Part shown: piece by piece, positions 37,901 through 49,900 of the stretch
Position numbering within the stretch: position 1 is the first letter of the stretch
Layout of the letters: each line of letters starts with the position of its first letter
Assembly (NCBI GenBank): GCA_021014325.1
Contig: CM037473.1
Location: 13,516,696-13,580,695 of the forward strand
Reading direction: 5' to 3'
Origin: Plazaster borealis
Lineage: Eukaryota > Echinodermata > Asteroidea > Forcipulatida > Labidiasteridae
DNA: 64,000 nt
Program-made: the position numbers and the translations under genes
Notes under the pieces: generated by a model
Database searches by the model: none
The model's input: the letters and a program-made list of their open reading frames with translations, nothing else
What the model was told of the DNA's origin: nothing

Positions 37901-40900
37901 ATCACCATGTAGTTCAACGACCACAGGTAGTATTTTCAAATGCACCAGCTAATTTATCCTCTGGAAATGCTATGACCACAGTAGCACCGACAGTTGTTAT
38001 GCATCATCAACATCCAACAACCGGTCAAAGACCAGGGACGCCTGCTACTGTTTCATCAACAATGGTTCCATCTCCCACAACCTCAACTGTCAATGCTGGT
38101 GCTGGATTCCAGATTCAGTTTCAGTGTCGGCCAGGTCAACCCCCGACACCAATGATACGTTTCTTTCAAAATGCGCCCCCTGGCCCTCCTGGTGCCCACA
38201 GATATATGCAGGGGCAGCAAGGAGCCCCAGTGTTTAGAAGCCCTGTACCGTCCACAACAGCTCCTCAAACCTCTTGTGCTCCAACACCATCACCTGCCCC
38301 TCAAGCGACACCAATGCAAGTACGTCATCCAGGATACCAAAGGAATGCTACTGCACCAGAGATTGAACTGAACGCTAAACCAGAACTGGCTGCGCTTGCA
38401 CAGCACATCCGGAACATCGCTGCTGATGTCAAGCCGACCAAAACTGGCAATACCAGGGGTGGCCCCATGGATCAGGAGAGACGTGCCGCTGCTCTGGCAA
38501 GTTTAAGAAAGAAAGCAGCCAGGGCAAAGAGTAAAGCTGACTCAAGGAACACACCAATTGCAGAAACATCAGTTGATGACGCAGAATCCCCAACGAATGA
38601 TAATGAACTCCCTGCAAACAATCTCACAGGTCCGGTTGAAGAGTCTGCTGCAACAAGCATCAGCGGGGACTCGTCCCGTCGCCGTAAAAAACGACGTAAG
38701 CGAGCCAAGCAGCAGTCTCCATCCTCAGAAACAGCTGGGCAGAGCGATATTTCAAACGTTGCTGCCGAAAGACAGACTGACCAAGACCAGGGAAGGGAAC
38801 TAGCCTCTGAGAAAGATGGTGCTGAGAAGAGCAGTAACAAAGAAGTCGAATCCCATCGTGAGCCTAATTCAGCAGCCTCATCCAGGTCATTTGAAGAGGA
38901 CAAATCAACTGATGATTCTGATGACAGTGATAGCTCTGAATCTGACAGCGAGTTGGCTTCTTGTCCCTATTCAAAGTCTGATGATGCTAGCCAGAGCTTG
39001 TCCAGCCAGTCAGGGAGCTCAGGGAAAAGCTGTCAGGCCATGAATAAGCCTCTTTCAATCTCAAAGGACGATCAAGCCTCTAAAAATGACGCCACCACAA
39101 ATTCCAAAAAACTGTTGGAATCGAGACAAGATGCAAAATTAGATGCAGGTTCCCATGAAACTGAGCTCCAAACAGCAACTGGATCATCAAAAATAAACGA
39201 TGGCAGTCAACTTTCTCTATCAGAAGGTGCTGAAGCACAGAGTTCAATGGACCCAAGCGTAAGTCAAAACTCCCAAGTTCTTGATGTTAGAGGCAAGCCG
39301 GAGACCATTACTGAGGTCACCAAAGGAGTCAGTTTGAAATCTGGTCAAGTCTTACAGCCACTTGACCCTCAGAAAGGTTTCAAAACAAACTTGACATCCA
39401 GAGAGGGAGCTCCTGATACCAATTTTGTCTCTCGTGAAGAACCAAACCTTGCCATCAATCATGGTGAAGATGTCACTGATACGGTTGTCCAGTCTAGCAC
39501 TCAAGAGATCTTCTTGAACACTGACGTGTTTTCAGAGTTGGAGGTACCTAAGGCATCACTATCTAATGTGCAGACAGATGCCAAGTCGGTTGCTCATCCT
39601 GAAGGAAATACACTTATTGATTCTGTATCAAATGATATCCAAGTTACAAAGACAAGAACCGAAAAGAGTGGCTCCAGCTCTCAAACCATACCAAACTTTG
39701 AAATGGATGGAGTTCAAAGTTCTAATTCAGGCTTGAAATCAGTAAGGCCCAAAGTTAAGCCTTCACCAATGGCCAGCAGACCTGATGAAAACCTCTCAGT
39801 GAATCCGGATCAGAATGCAGACTTACAGCAAGATCATCTGGATTTTGAACGAGAACAGCTTGCACTTGAACGCAAACGTCTTGACTTTGAATGCCAGCGT
39901 CTTCTCCTGGAGCAAGGGAGGCTTCTGATGGCTGAAGACAATTTAAAGACAGAACGAGAGAAATTAAAGGCAATGCAAGAAGCAGTGCAGCTTCAGCGAG
40001 ATCAACTTAGTCTGGATCGGCGCCGATTTGACCTGGAGCAAGAGCGTGTTCAAGTTGATCGTGAATGCCTTCAAGTGGAGCGCCATCGCTTGCGTACAGC
40101 AGAACAACGAGCCAAGGACTCAAAGCTAATTCTTAGCAGCTTGCAGGAGATCAGTCAAACTTTACAGATGTCCGTTGGTCTTTCGTTCCAGCAATATGGG
40201 TTTCCTGTGTCCTATGACTCGGACGGTGGTGCAGCTACTGAGCAGCAAATGCAGGAGCAGGGCTACATGCAGGTAATGTCTGGGGAGGGTTTGCCGGCAG
40301 ATGGGGCCACATTTGAGGAGCAGCCTCCTGAAGAGGACGATAATGAGTGGACTGTAGTCGGGGGGACACGAGCATCATCAGGCCACCGTCAGTCCATGCC
40401 AACTGAGGGCAGTGGTGGATCTCTTGTCACGGCAGACCAGGGTGCGCAAAGTGGATGGCCAACGGAAATTCTATCTGACACTTTAGGATCTGAGGAACTA
40501 TCTGCTGAATATCTCCAAACACTTGAAGAAATGACACAACCTAGAGCTTCTGGTGATCTTAGCACAACACTCCAAAGGACAGGTAGATCATTGGAAAGAT
40601 CAAATGAAGAGCAAAGGTCACATGAGGGTCAGAGGTTATCACCAGTCCACAGTCTTAGCACCATAGAAGGAAGAAGAACAACGACACACAGCTCAAGTTA
40701 TCGTCAAAGTAGAGGTGGAAGGTCTGAAGGCAGAAGAGGAAGGAACAATGGTTGGAAGAAAAATAAGAAAAGCAAACCAGGCGACTGAATTTGTTGATAA
40801 TTTGGAAACTGACACGATTCTACAAAACAAGTCAACAAATCACAAGAACTGATCAATCATCTGTTAATTTAGGGATGGTACAACATTTGAGAGAGTAGCC

Positions 40901-43900
40901 AATAATAGTAAAACCAAACATCAACCTAAGATTCTCCATAAATTATAGTTTTCCATTGTACTCGGCTTGGGAGGTAAGTCCGAGATTCCATTATGCTATC
41001 ACTGTGACTTACGATTGATGGTCCGGCTAATTCATGGTGAGCAAAGACCACATTTTTTCGACACAGAAAGAAATCTCTGGGCATTTTTGATAAAGTTGTC
41101 TAGATACTTGCTTTAGTCAAGGTCTCTTTGTGACAATGATATTCTCATAATGAAATTGTGGCTGCTGAATGCGCCGTAGCACCTTGTAAAAAATATTATA
41201 AGGTGCTACATAATTGGGTCTCATAATTCATAACTTCAATAACCCATCTTTCTGTATATTTAAGTATACACTAAGCGCCTTGAGTACCTTGTTTGGTAGA
41301 TTTGTGTGCTATATAAGACTTTGATATTATTATTATTATTAACTATCGCAGAAATTTTGAAAAATAATCCCGCAGGTGAGCATGGGAATTTTTTTATTAC
41401 ATTTGCAACAAAGTGTATTTTTTTACTTTTGTGTACCAAAACCTATTATAGTTGCCTTCAGTATAAATTTTAAATATTCTCTGAATATTTCTCTGTCACT
41501 TTGCCAATGCTAGTACTGAAAAATACTACGCAAAGATGGTTTGTGTTATAATCGCGACCGTGAAAGAGAGATTTATTTTGATGTATTCCTTTGTATATCG
41601 AGTTTGGAGCGCACAGCTTGATTTTGATTGGTTCAGCATTGCTGGCGATTTGCATGTGGCCATATATATATTTTGGAAGCTTTTACATACAAAAATCAAC
41701 AGGTAATTTTTCAATAATTGTTGGCGACCATTTGAAAGGCTGGTTTCGAGATAAAGCAGACATTTTAGTCAATTTTTATTTTTTATAACAAGTCTGCCAA
41801 GTTGAAGATTGCTCTGTAAATTTGTTTAAAAAAAATACTTGTTGCCAAATGTTGAAATAAGTATACAAATTATATTTGAACGTGTGATCTTTTATACAAC
41901 AAGATCTGTCTCAGTTTAAAATCACCATTATTTGCTCTTGTTTTTCTCGGCAGTCATGGACTGACAAATGTTAACAGGTCGTTTGATTGATGTTTCATAA
42001 AATCCTACCCCACAAGTCCACATTTTCTCAAAAAATAAGCAATTACCAAAGATGTAATTTCTCTTTAAAACATCAAATTTGTGCTACATTTTGAACTACA
42101 AAAGCCAACAAACTTGAAGATTTAATTCCGCAGATCAGATGGAATGATCAGTTGATTAGGGTTTGTGAAATCCAAAATGGCTGCTCTATGATTGTGAAAT
42201 CCAAAATGGCTGCTTTATGATTGTGAAATCCAAAATGGCCGCATTTTGATACAGGTCTTTACAACATGATTTTGATATAATTTTGATTATTCTTTCATCT
42301 AACAAGATTGAGAAGCTAGCGGTCAACATGACAACTCTCTGTTGCTAAGATTGATGCCTAATATTAAAAGTGAAAGTTAAATGGTAATATATAAAACTAT
42401 TTACGGCTTTTGTCTGATGGAGAAAGGTGCAAGATTAATTGTTAATTATTTGGCTTTATAATATCATTTGAACTCCTTGAAATGTAACCTGCAAAATAAG
42501 TGACAACTTAATGATTGTGTCTCATTTGAAAGTGAACATCTGATTTCCGATTTTTATTAAATAACTTGAAAAGTCTATAAAAGCCTTTACCATTTGCACA
42601 TGTAGGACAGCCCAAGAACTCAATTAACTTTTTTCCAAGCGCCAAATATCACGCTTGACAAAGATTTCATGCGTGTTGCACGGATAACGTATCTAGCCAT
42701 GTGGGGTCAAATCATTCAAATAATGTCATTTCTACAATATCCTAGTGGATGATACCCATGCCTGCATCCTTACGGACTTTGAAGGGGGTAACCCTGTTTC
42801 AGCCCCGGAAAGAGGTGGCAACATGCCCCTGGTAACAGTTGATTTGGGTCGACAGCCCAAATGAGTTAAGTGCAGCCCTCACCTTGAAGTGGCCGTCCGG
42901 CCTTGTGCTATTAGGCGATATCTCATTAAAAAAAAATTATATAAAAATCTACACAGCATTCTTGTCCACTGAAACTTGTGGATACACTTTGAGAAAAAGT
43001 TGTTTATAATACATACATAACACATTTATTGTTGGAAAATGTAATTCTAACCAATTTACTTACTATGGATCTTGATGAATTCCCATGATTTAATAAAATA
43101 TTTAAAAATGTTTTTAACTCTTGTATATTATTTGTTCAATGACTCTGTTGTAAATGGCTGAGCAGTCTGGTGCATCGGACTCAAGTTCTTGTGTCTTAGT
43201 CATCAGGGTGTGGGTTTGAATCCTGGTCTTGACATTTTGTGTCCTAAAACAAGACACTTAACTATTTAATAACACTCTGCACTCATGATGTCACTTTTAC
43301 TCAAAATGCACGGATGTCAGACAAACTTTCAACCATTCACGCATTCACTGCATCCGTATGCCAGACTGCAGTATAATGCAGTACACCCTAGTAAACAAAA
43401 CACTGACAATGGCTTGGACATAAACGCACATGTACCTCAGTGGAGTTTAACATGTTGTCTGAGATTCGGGTACTTGGTTATATTTTTAGCATTAGTGGAG
43501 AGTGCTATTAGCTATATTTTTGACTGTATGAGGGCATATGTGAACTGAATTCATGTGATGCAAAACAAGTAAACAATTTGTTGTTTTTTATTTCGCCATT
43601 GGTACAAGAAAACAACATACAAGAAAACAACATACATGCTCTTGGAAGCGCCCTGATGCGGTCAAAAATATGGTCAATTGCTTCTCTTCGAAGGAAAAAA
43701 ACCCCCAAACACTCCAATGACCCCTTGCATACACCGCCAGGTGAACCAATGGAAACGTGCACATGTGTTCACACAACTCTTGACCAATGATAGATCTTAC
43801 TTTGACCTCAGTGAGGGCGCTGTTTGTTGCTTGTGATGTCACATGCAAGGGATATATAAGTAATCGGCCAATGCAAAGAACACCTCACCACAGCAATGCT

Positions 43901-46900
43901 GGGCTCTAGAAACTTTCGGTTTATTGAGCAGGTTTTTTTAAATATTTTGTTTTTCTTTCATTACACGTCCAACAGCGGAAGCACCAATAACAGGATGGTA
44001 ATTAGGAAACAAAAAGAAATGTTCAGTTTTTGATGTGGGAAGAAAAAACAGATTGGGGAAAACAGGTGCAATGAGTTAGGGACTGAAAATCCAATCCACA
44101 TGCAAGGCTCTGGTTCGAGGTGGGATTTGAAGCGGACGGTTACACGTGTAATCGACTGTTTCAGAAATGGTTACACTTTTACAAAAATAACCGTAAACGC
44201 ACAGGCTTAATTTGAACCGGAGTCTACAGAGGTGAAAGGCAGGGAAAGAAACCACTGAGCCAGCCTGATCCCAAGTTTGCTCTGCGAAGTAACTTGAAGT
44301 ATTTGTTTCATGCAAACCAGATCCCGATTATAGAGGAAAGTAATTGATAATAAATGCAGCTTAAAATGACGAAGCCTGTACATGAAGTTTATAAACCATT
44401 CAAAATTGAAACTGTACATGTCAGGCTGCATCCAAATCATGGGATAATATCACAGGATACAAAAAAGCTGTGTCCGGTTAAAGTGACTTTGGCTACGGCT
44501 ATGGTCGCTTGCTGCAATGATAATGTTTAAAGAATAGGCCTTTCAGCAATCAAGCCATAGCCACTGCTGGTGCAAAGTTACCTGCACGCATGCGTACTGA
44601 CACTATTGGTTGGCAAACGCCATAGAGTTGTGCACTAGAAAGACGCACATAGGCGTGTGCATCACGCCACCATCAGCCCCAAACAAAAAAAGGTGTGATG
44701 TTCCCTCATTTTGCTAACCAGTAGTGTTAGTGCGCAGTGCACACAGGCGCATTTACATATTTCATGGGAAGGGTCTTAGGACTTTCAGAAACAGTCTGCA
44801 TCTAAATAACACAAAACTCAAACCATTCTCTCAACAAATGTCTTCATTTGCTTCATTTTGTTTGTTGATGTTACAGATATCATTGGTGTGGTGAAGAGTA
44901 CCGGCGAAGTTTCTACAATAACGACCAAGACGACAAACCGTGAGCTGACCAAGAGAGAGCTTCAAATCATTGATGACTCAGAGAAGATCGTCACGCTCAC
45001 ACTGTGGGGAAATGAGGTGAGCTTATTTCAGCATTGACTTTTACTACACTGTTACTCTTCCAAATGGATATAGTGCCAGCCTCGTAGGAAGAACACTCTG
45101 CACTAATGCTAAAAATAGAAGCTAAGTACCCGGATCTCTGACAAGGTGTCAAAAGTTCACTAACATATGCGCGCGTACATGTCAAAGCTTTGTATACTTG
45201 CGTGTACTGACTACTACTGCGGGCTTGCATGCTGATGCAGTGATCCAAGAGAAGGTATCTACCCAAAATGGCCCTGGATTTATGGTCAAGGTGTGTATTT
45301 ACATTTATATCCCTAAGTGGTTAGACGGAACTTGGGACTTCTGTTTAAACCGTTTCTACGGATTCCAATCGGTTAAATGGAACTTGGGACTTCTGTTTAA
45401 CCGGTTAATCGTTTCTTCTGATTCCAATCGGAACTATGAGCCCATCTGTAAAAGGTGCAGATGTCAACAGTCAAGGATTAAAAATAGAACACACCCAGTC
45501 TTTACAGTCACAAAATCACAAACCATAGTGGGGCTTACTGAGCAAAAGGTATAACAAACTGTAGAGGATTGAAAATAATGTAGGGGATTTAGATAAGAAA
45601 CATTCCCCAACAAAAGGAATGTGGATCATTCTCCCTGGATAGTGTCTGGGGCTAACATTTTAAAGAAAAAGAAAGGTCTCATTTGTGTTAACTGTTTGTT
45701 TCGTTTAACCGTTAAGGAAATTTGGAAACTGATTTCAACATTTGTTTACTGTAAAACGGTTAACCAGTTAAACGTCCCAACCCTACTGGTTAAACATTAC
45801 TTCAACTAAATCCTTCTCAACATTTCTGCAGGCTGAAAAGTTTGATGGTACCAGTAACCCGGTGATTGCTGTGAAGGGAGCAAGACTCTCTGACTTTGGT
45901 GGACGTTCTCTGTCTGTACTCATGTCTAGTACTGTACAGATCAATCCAGATATCCCACGAGCACACCACCTTAAAGGATGGTAAGTCAACATGGCAGAAT
46001 CAAGAACTTATATCTTTAACCCTTTTGGGACTATAGTAGCCGCAGGCGGCTTGTACCAAAATGCCAATAGCGGCCGCAAGATTTGACCTACTTCCACTCA
46101 AACAAGAGGGTCAAAGAAAAGGTATGGGACCGAATTGATATTTTCCAATGTTTCCCATGTAAACATAGAATGTACAATTCAAAAGCAAGACCAAGTATTT
46201 CTGTTTCTTAATAATTTTCCTGATATCTTTCCGGAAAATAATGGGGCAAAGAATCAACAAGATTAGCAATGTCTGGGTGTGTGGTCATGATTATGTAGAA
46301 ATGAATGGTCCCTAAAGGGTTAAAACATGTGCGTAACGTTGGTATAATTTAGAACATAAGTGTTCACAGATTTACACATTTCTTACATGTTATAAAAGAT
46401 CGTCATGGTAGAAAACTTCTTTTTTGCCTGTAATGCTAACGTTCTTGAGAAATGAGTAAAATAAACAATTTAGATCTTTCAAGTCCGAAATCTGATGTTT
46501 GAAAATAGTGTAAACGGTAATGGGGTTTTTCACTATTTTTCCATGACTCCGTTGACCGATTTAGCTTGAATTTGTTATTTCATGCAAATCTTCGGTCACA
46601 CGAAGTGCGGATACTGGTCTTTGACAGTTACTAATGTTGGCCGTGTGCTTTAATTATTTGGTTGAAAACCGATGCATTTCTTGTAAGATGTGACAGAACG
46701 GAAACTTCTACTTGTACAAGGAGGTTGTCAGATATCAATGGCAGAGTTTTTGAGTGAAATCGCAAGTTCTAATTTTATTTTATATTTTATTTTAAAGGTT
46801 TGACAAGGTAGGCCACACGCAGGATGTCCAGTCCATCTCTGGACAGAGGATGGGTGGTGGAGGTGGAGCTAACGCCAAGTGGTTGACCCTGGAAGAGGTG

Positions 46901-49900
46901 GTCACACAGAACCTTGGTCAAGGAGAAAAGGTAGGGTTAGGGAATATAAGGAAGTATGAAAAGTTGGCATCTGGTTTCATTTTTATAGAGGTGCTTAAGC
47001 AAAAAAAAATGTAGCCAAGAACAAAACAAGTATGCTTACCAGAATAAGGTTACCAGCCAATGTACCATGTCAAATGTACAATCTGTGACTGGTATCCTGC
47101 TTAGCAGAAAATGTTTAAGCAATATTTTCTGCTGAAGCAGCTCTATGAAACCGGACCCTGGGCCTGGTTTCATATGAAACCGGACCCTGGGCCTGGTTTC
47201 ATAGAGCTACTTAATCACAAAATGTAGCCGGGCACAAAACAATTATGCTTACCAGAATAAGGTTACCAGCCAATGTACCATGTCACATGTACAATCTGTG
47301 ACTGGTATCCTGCTTAGCAGAAAATGTTTAGGCAATATTTTCTGCTGCAGCAGCTCTATGAAACCGGACCATGGGCCCGGTTTCATAGAACTACTTAATC
47401 ACAAAATGTAGCTAAGCACAAAACAATTGTGCTTAAGCAGCTCTATGAAACCGGACCCTGGGCCTGGTTTCATAGAGCTACTTAATCACAAAATGTAGCC
47501 GAGCACAAAACAATTATGCTTACCAGAATAAGGTTACCAGCCAATGTACCATGTCACATGTACAATCTGTGACTGGTATCCTGCTTAGCAGAAAATGTTT
47601 AAGCAATATTTTCTGCTGCAGCAGCTCTATGAAACCGGACCCTGGGCCTGGTTTCATAGAGCTACTTAATCACAAAATGTAGCTAAGCACAAAACAATTG
47701 TGCTTAAGCAGCTCTATGAAATTGGGCCCTGAGCTTGAGAACAAAGTATCTTGGTGCCCATGTGATTCTTGTTTGCGTACAATGTGCCTTATACACTTAT
47801 TTATTTTTACATTTTATAATTTGTGATTTTATAACATAACTTATAACTTATTTCCCCCAAGAACAATCAGTGCTTGATTGTCTTTGATTTCAATATATGT
47901 TCTAAATTTGTATATTTTGGAAATAAATGTTGAATTTAATTGAATTGAATTGAATTAATTTTCATTTGAATTGCACTGAATTGAATTCTGTGTAAAATAA
48001 ATCATTTGATTGTGATTGTGCATACATGTATATTTTGTCAGAGAACCTTCACAGAATACCACTGGTTGGACGATCATCTTGGCCCAGTGGTTTCTTTCAG
48101 TGGTTTCTTTCCCTGCCTTTCACCTCTGTGGACCCAGTTTCAAATCCTACCCTGGACCACAGCCGTGCATGTGGATTGGGTTTTCGGACCCTACCTGATT
48201 GCGTGTGTTTCCCCATTACGGTTTTCCTCCCTCATCTAAAGCTGAACATTTCTTCTTGTTCCTATTTATGCTGTTATTGGCACATTTGCTGTTAGATGTG
48301 TAATGAAATAAATAAATATTTAAAATAAAGTAATTGTTTTATTTTGTATGTCAAATATATGTTATCACTATACATGTATTATCTCTTGTCTTGCCGTTTA
48401 CCGTTTTACCATTTAAAAATTCACCTTTTTATTATGTACAATTCGATGCAATTTTGCCTCTGACAACAAGTTTGAATTATTTATGTATTCACTTGTGTCT
48501 TGCCTGTTGAATTTACCACTTTACCATTTAAAAAATTGCTATTTTATTAAGTACAATTGGATGCAATTTTACCTCTGGCAACAATTTTGAATAAATTAAA
48601 AAAACCATAAATAATAAAAATGACAATTATTTCAATTACAGCCTGACTACTTCACCACAAAGGGAACGATTATCTTCATGAAGAAAGATAACAGCATGTA
48701 CACGGTGAGTTTTCCAAAAACAAACATTGACAACAAGTCAGTTAAAAAGTGTTTACAGGGATTGTATACGTTTGGTAATTGGAACCCACCGGTTGTTTCA
48801 ATCCTGTATAGTTGTAGATATACCATAAAACTAACCTGTGAAAATTTCATTTCAAAAGGTGGTAGCGTTTTTGAGGTATAGCCGAAAATCTGAAGCGGTT
48901 ATGTCCACGCAGGAAGTAAAATCTGCAATTGGAATACACAATCTGAGAAACGTTATTTAATTGTCAGTAACGCTTCTCAGATTAAAAGTTTCTCAAATGC
49001 ATTATACTATCCAAAGCTGCTGTACTTCTTTACCAAGTAACTTTTTATTGCCATTAATTTTCAGAGTCATTACCAAACGTATACAGACCCTTTAAAAGAA
49101 CTAATGTCGTTTTAGCAAAAATTAAGTGTAAAATGAAAAATGGGGTTCGAATTGCTCAGTTACAGTGCTGTTAGGGAGTGTCTCAAAAATTGGGCAAAAA
49201 TACGTTGCGAAGAATTAGTCCCAGAGGCATACACCTGCAATCCAGTGGACTGCCAGTACTTTCTGCTGGACCATGACATTGTGCCGAACTACAGGAATGA
49301 ACCTAGACAAGAGAATATGCACGTTAGCATTTTCCTTTCTCTGGTTTAATGTTTGCAGTTGTCGGATTTTTCTCTCTTAGGCTTGTTCATCGCCGGATTG
49401 CAACAAGAAAGTCACTGATAATGGAGACGGAACATACCATTGTGAGAAGTGTGCCAAGGATTACCCTGGTTTCCAATTCAGACTCCTGCTTTCTGTAAGT
49501 AGTAAACAAAAAAGCTTTTAACATTTTGGAAACATTCATTTTCTGTACATATCCAAGAAATAGAGCATAAAAATCATCGCATCGATTCATAAATATTGTT
49601 GATTTTGTGATAATGTTAGTATCTTGCCAGGAGAAGGTACATCTATAATGTTTCTTGGCCCTTGTACCTTTGTGTTAACATTCAGGATGATAGTTTTGGC
49701 AAGATAATGATAATGATTTTGGGTTGAACAAAGAAAAATTGACTAGAGCAGGACTTGAACTGGCGACCTCTGAATTAATGTGCTTTGCTTTAATATCTCT
49801 TTTTCTTAACAACTCTGGTTTTTGGTGGTTTTTTTTTACAACAGGCTAACATTGCTGACGCAACCAACACACAGTGGACAACTATGTTCCAGGATACGGC

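Larger units (their letters stand above)
40789..44876. other. RPA1 intron 8, 3' part (after the giant exon)
   Basis: Possible long 3' UTR of the giant-exon transcript; the first canonical AATAAA is at 43092-43097, with an ATTAAA at about 42557. It includes a SINE-type tail (41160-41240), a three-unit tandem repeat (42160-42250), an ATTTCCGATTTTT-family copy (42540-42665), an S4 fragment (42785-42935), an S1 copy (43140-43265), a TIR-like repeat (43740-43870), an S3 copy (44030-44280) and a repeat shared with 18505-18735 (44575-44775). No other gene seen. Confidence 0.55.
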
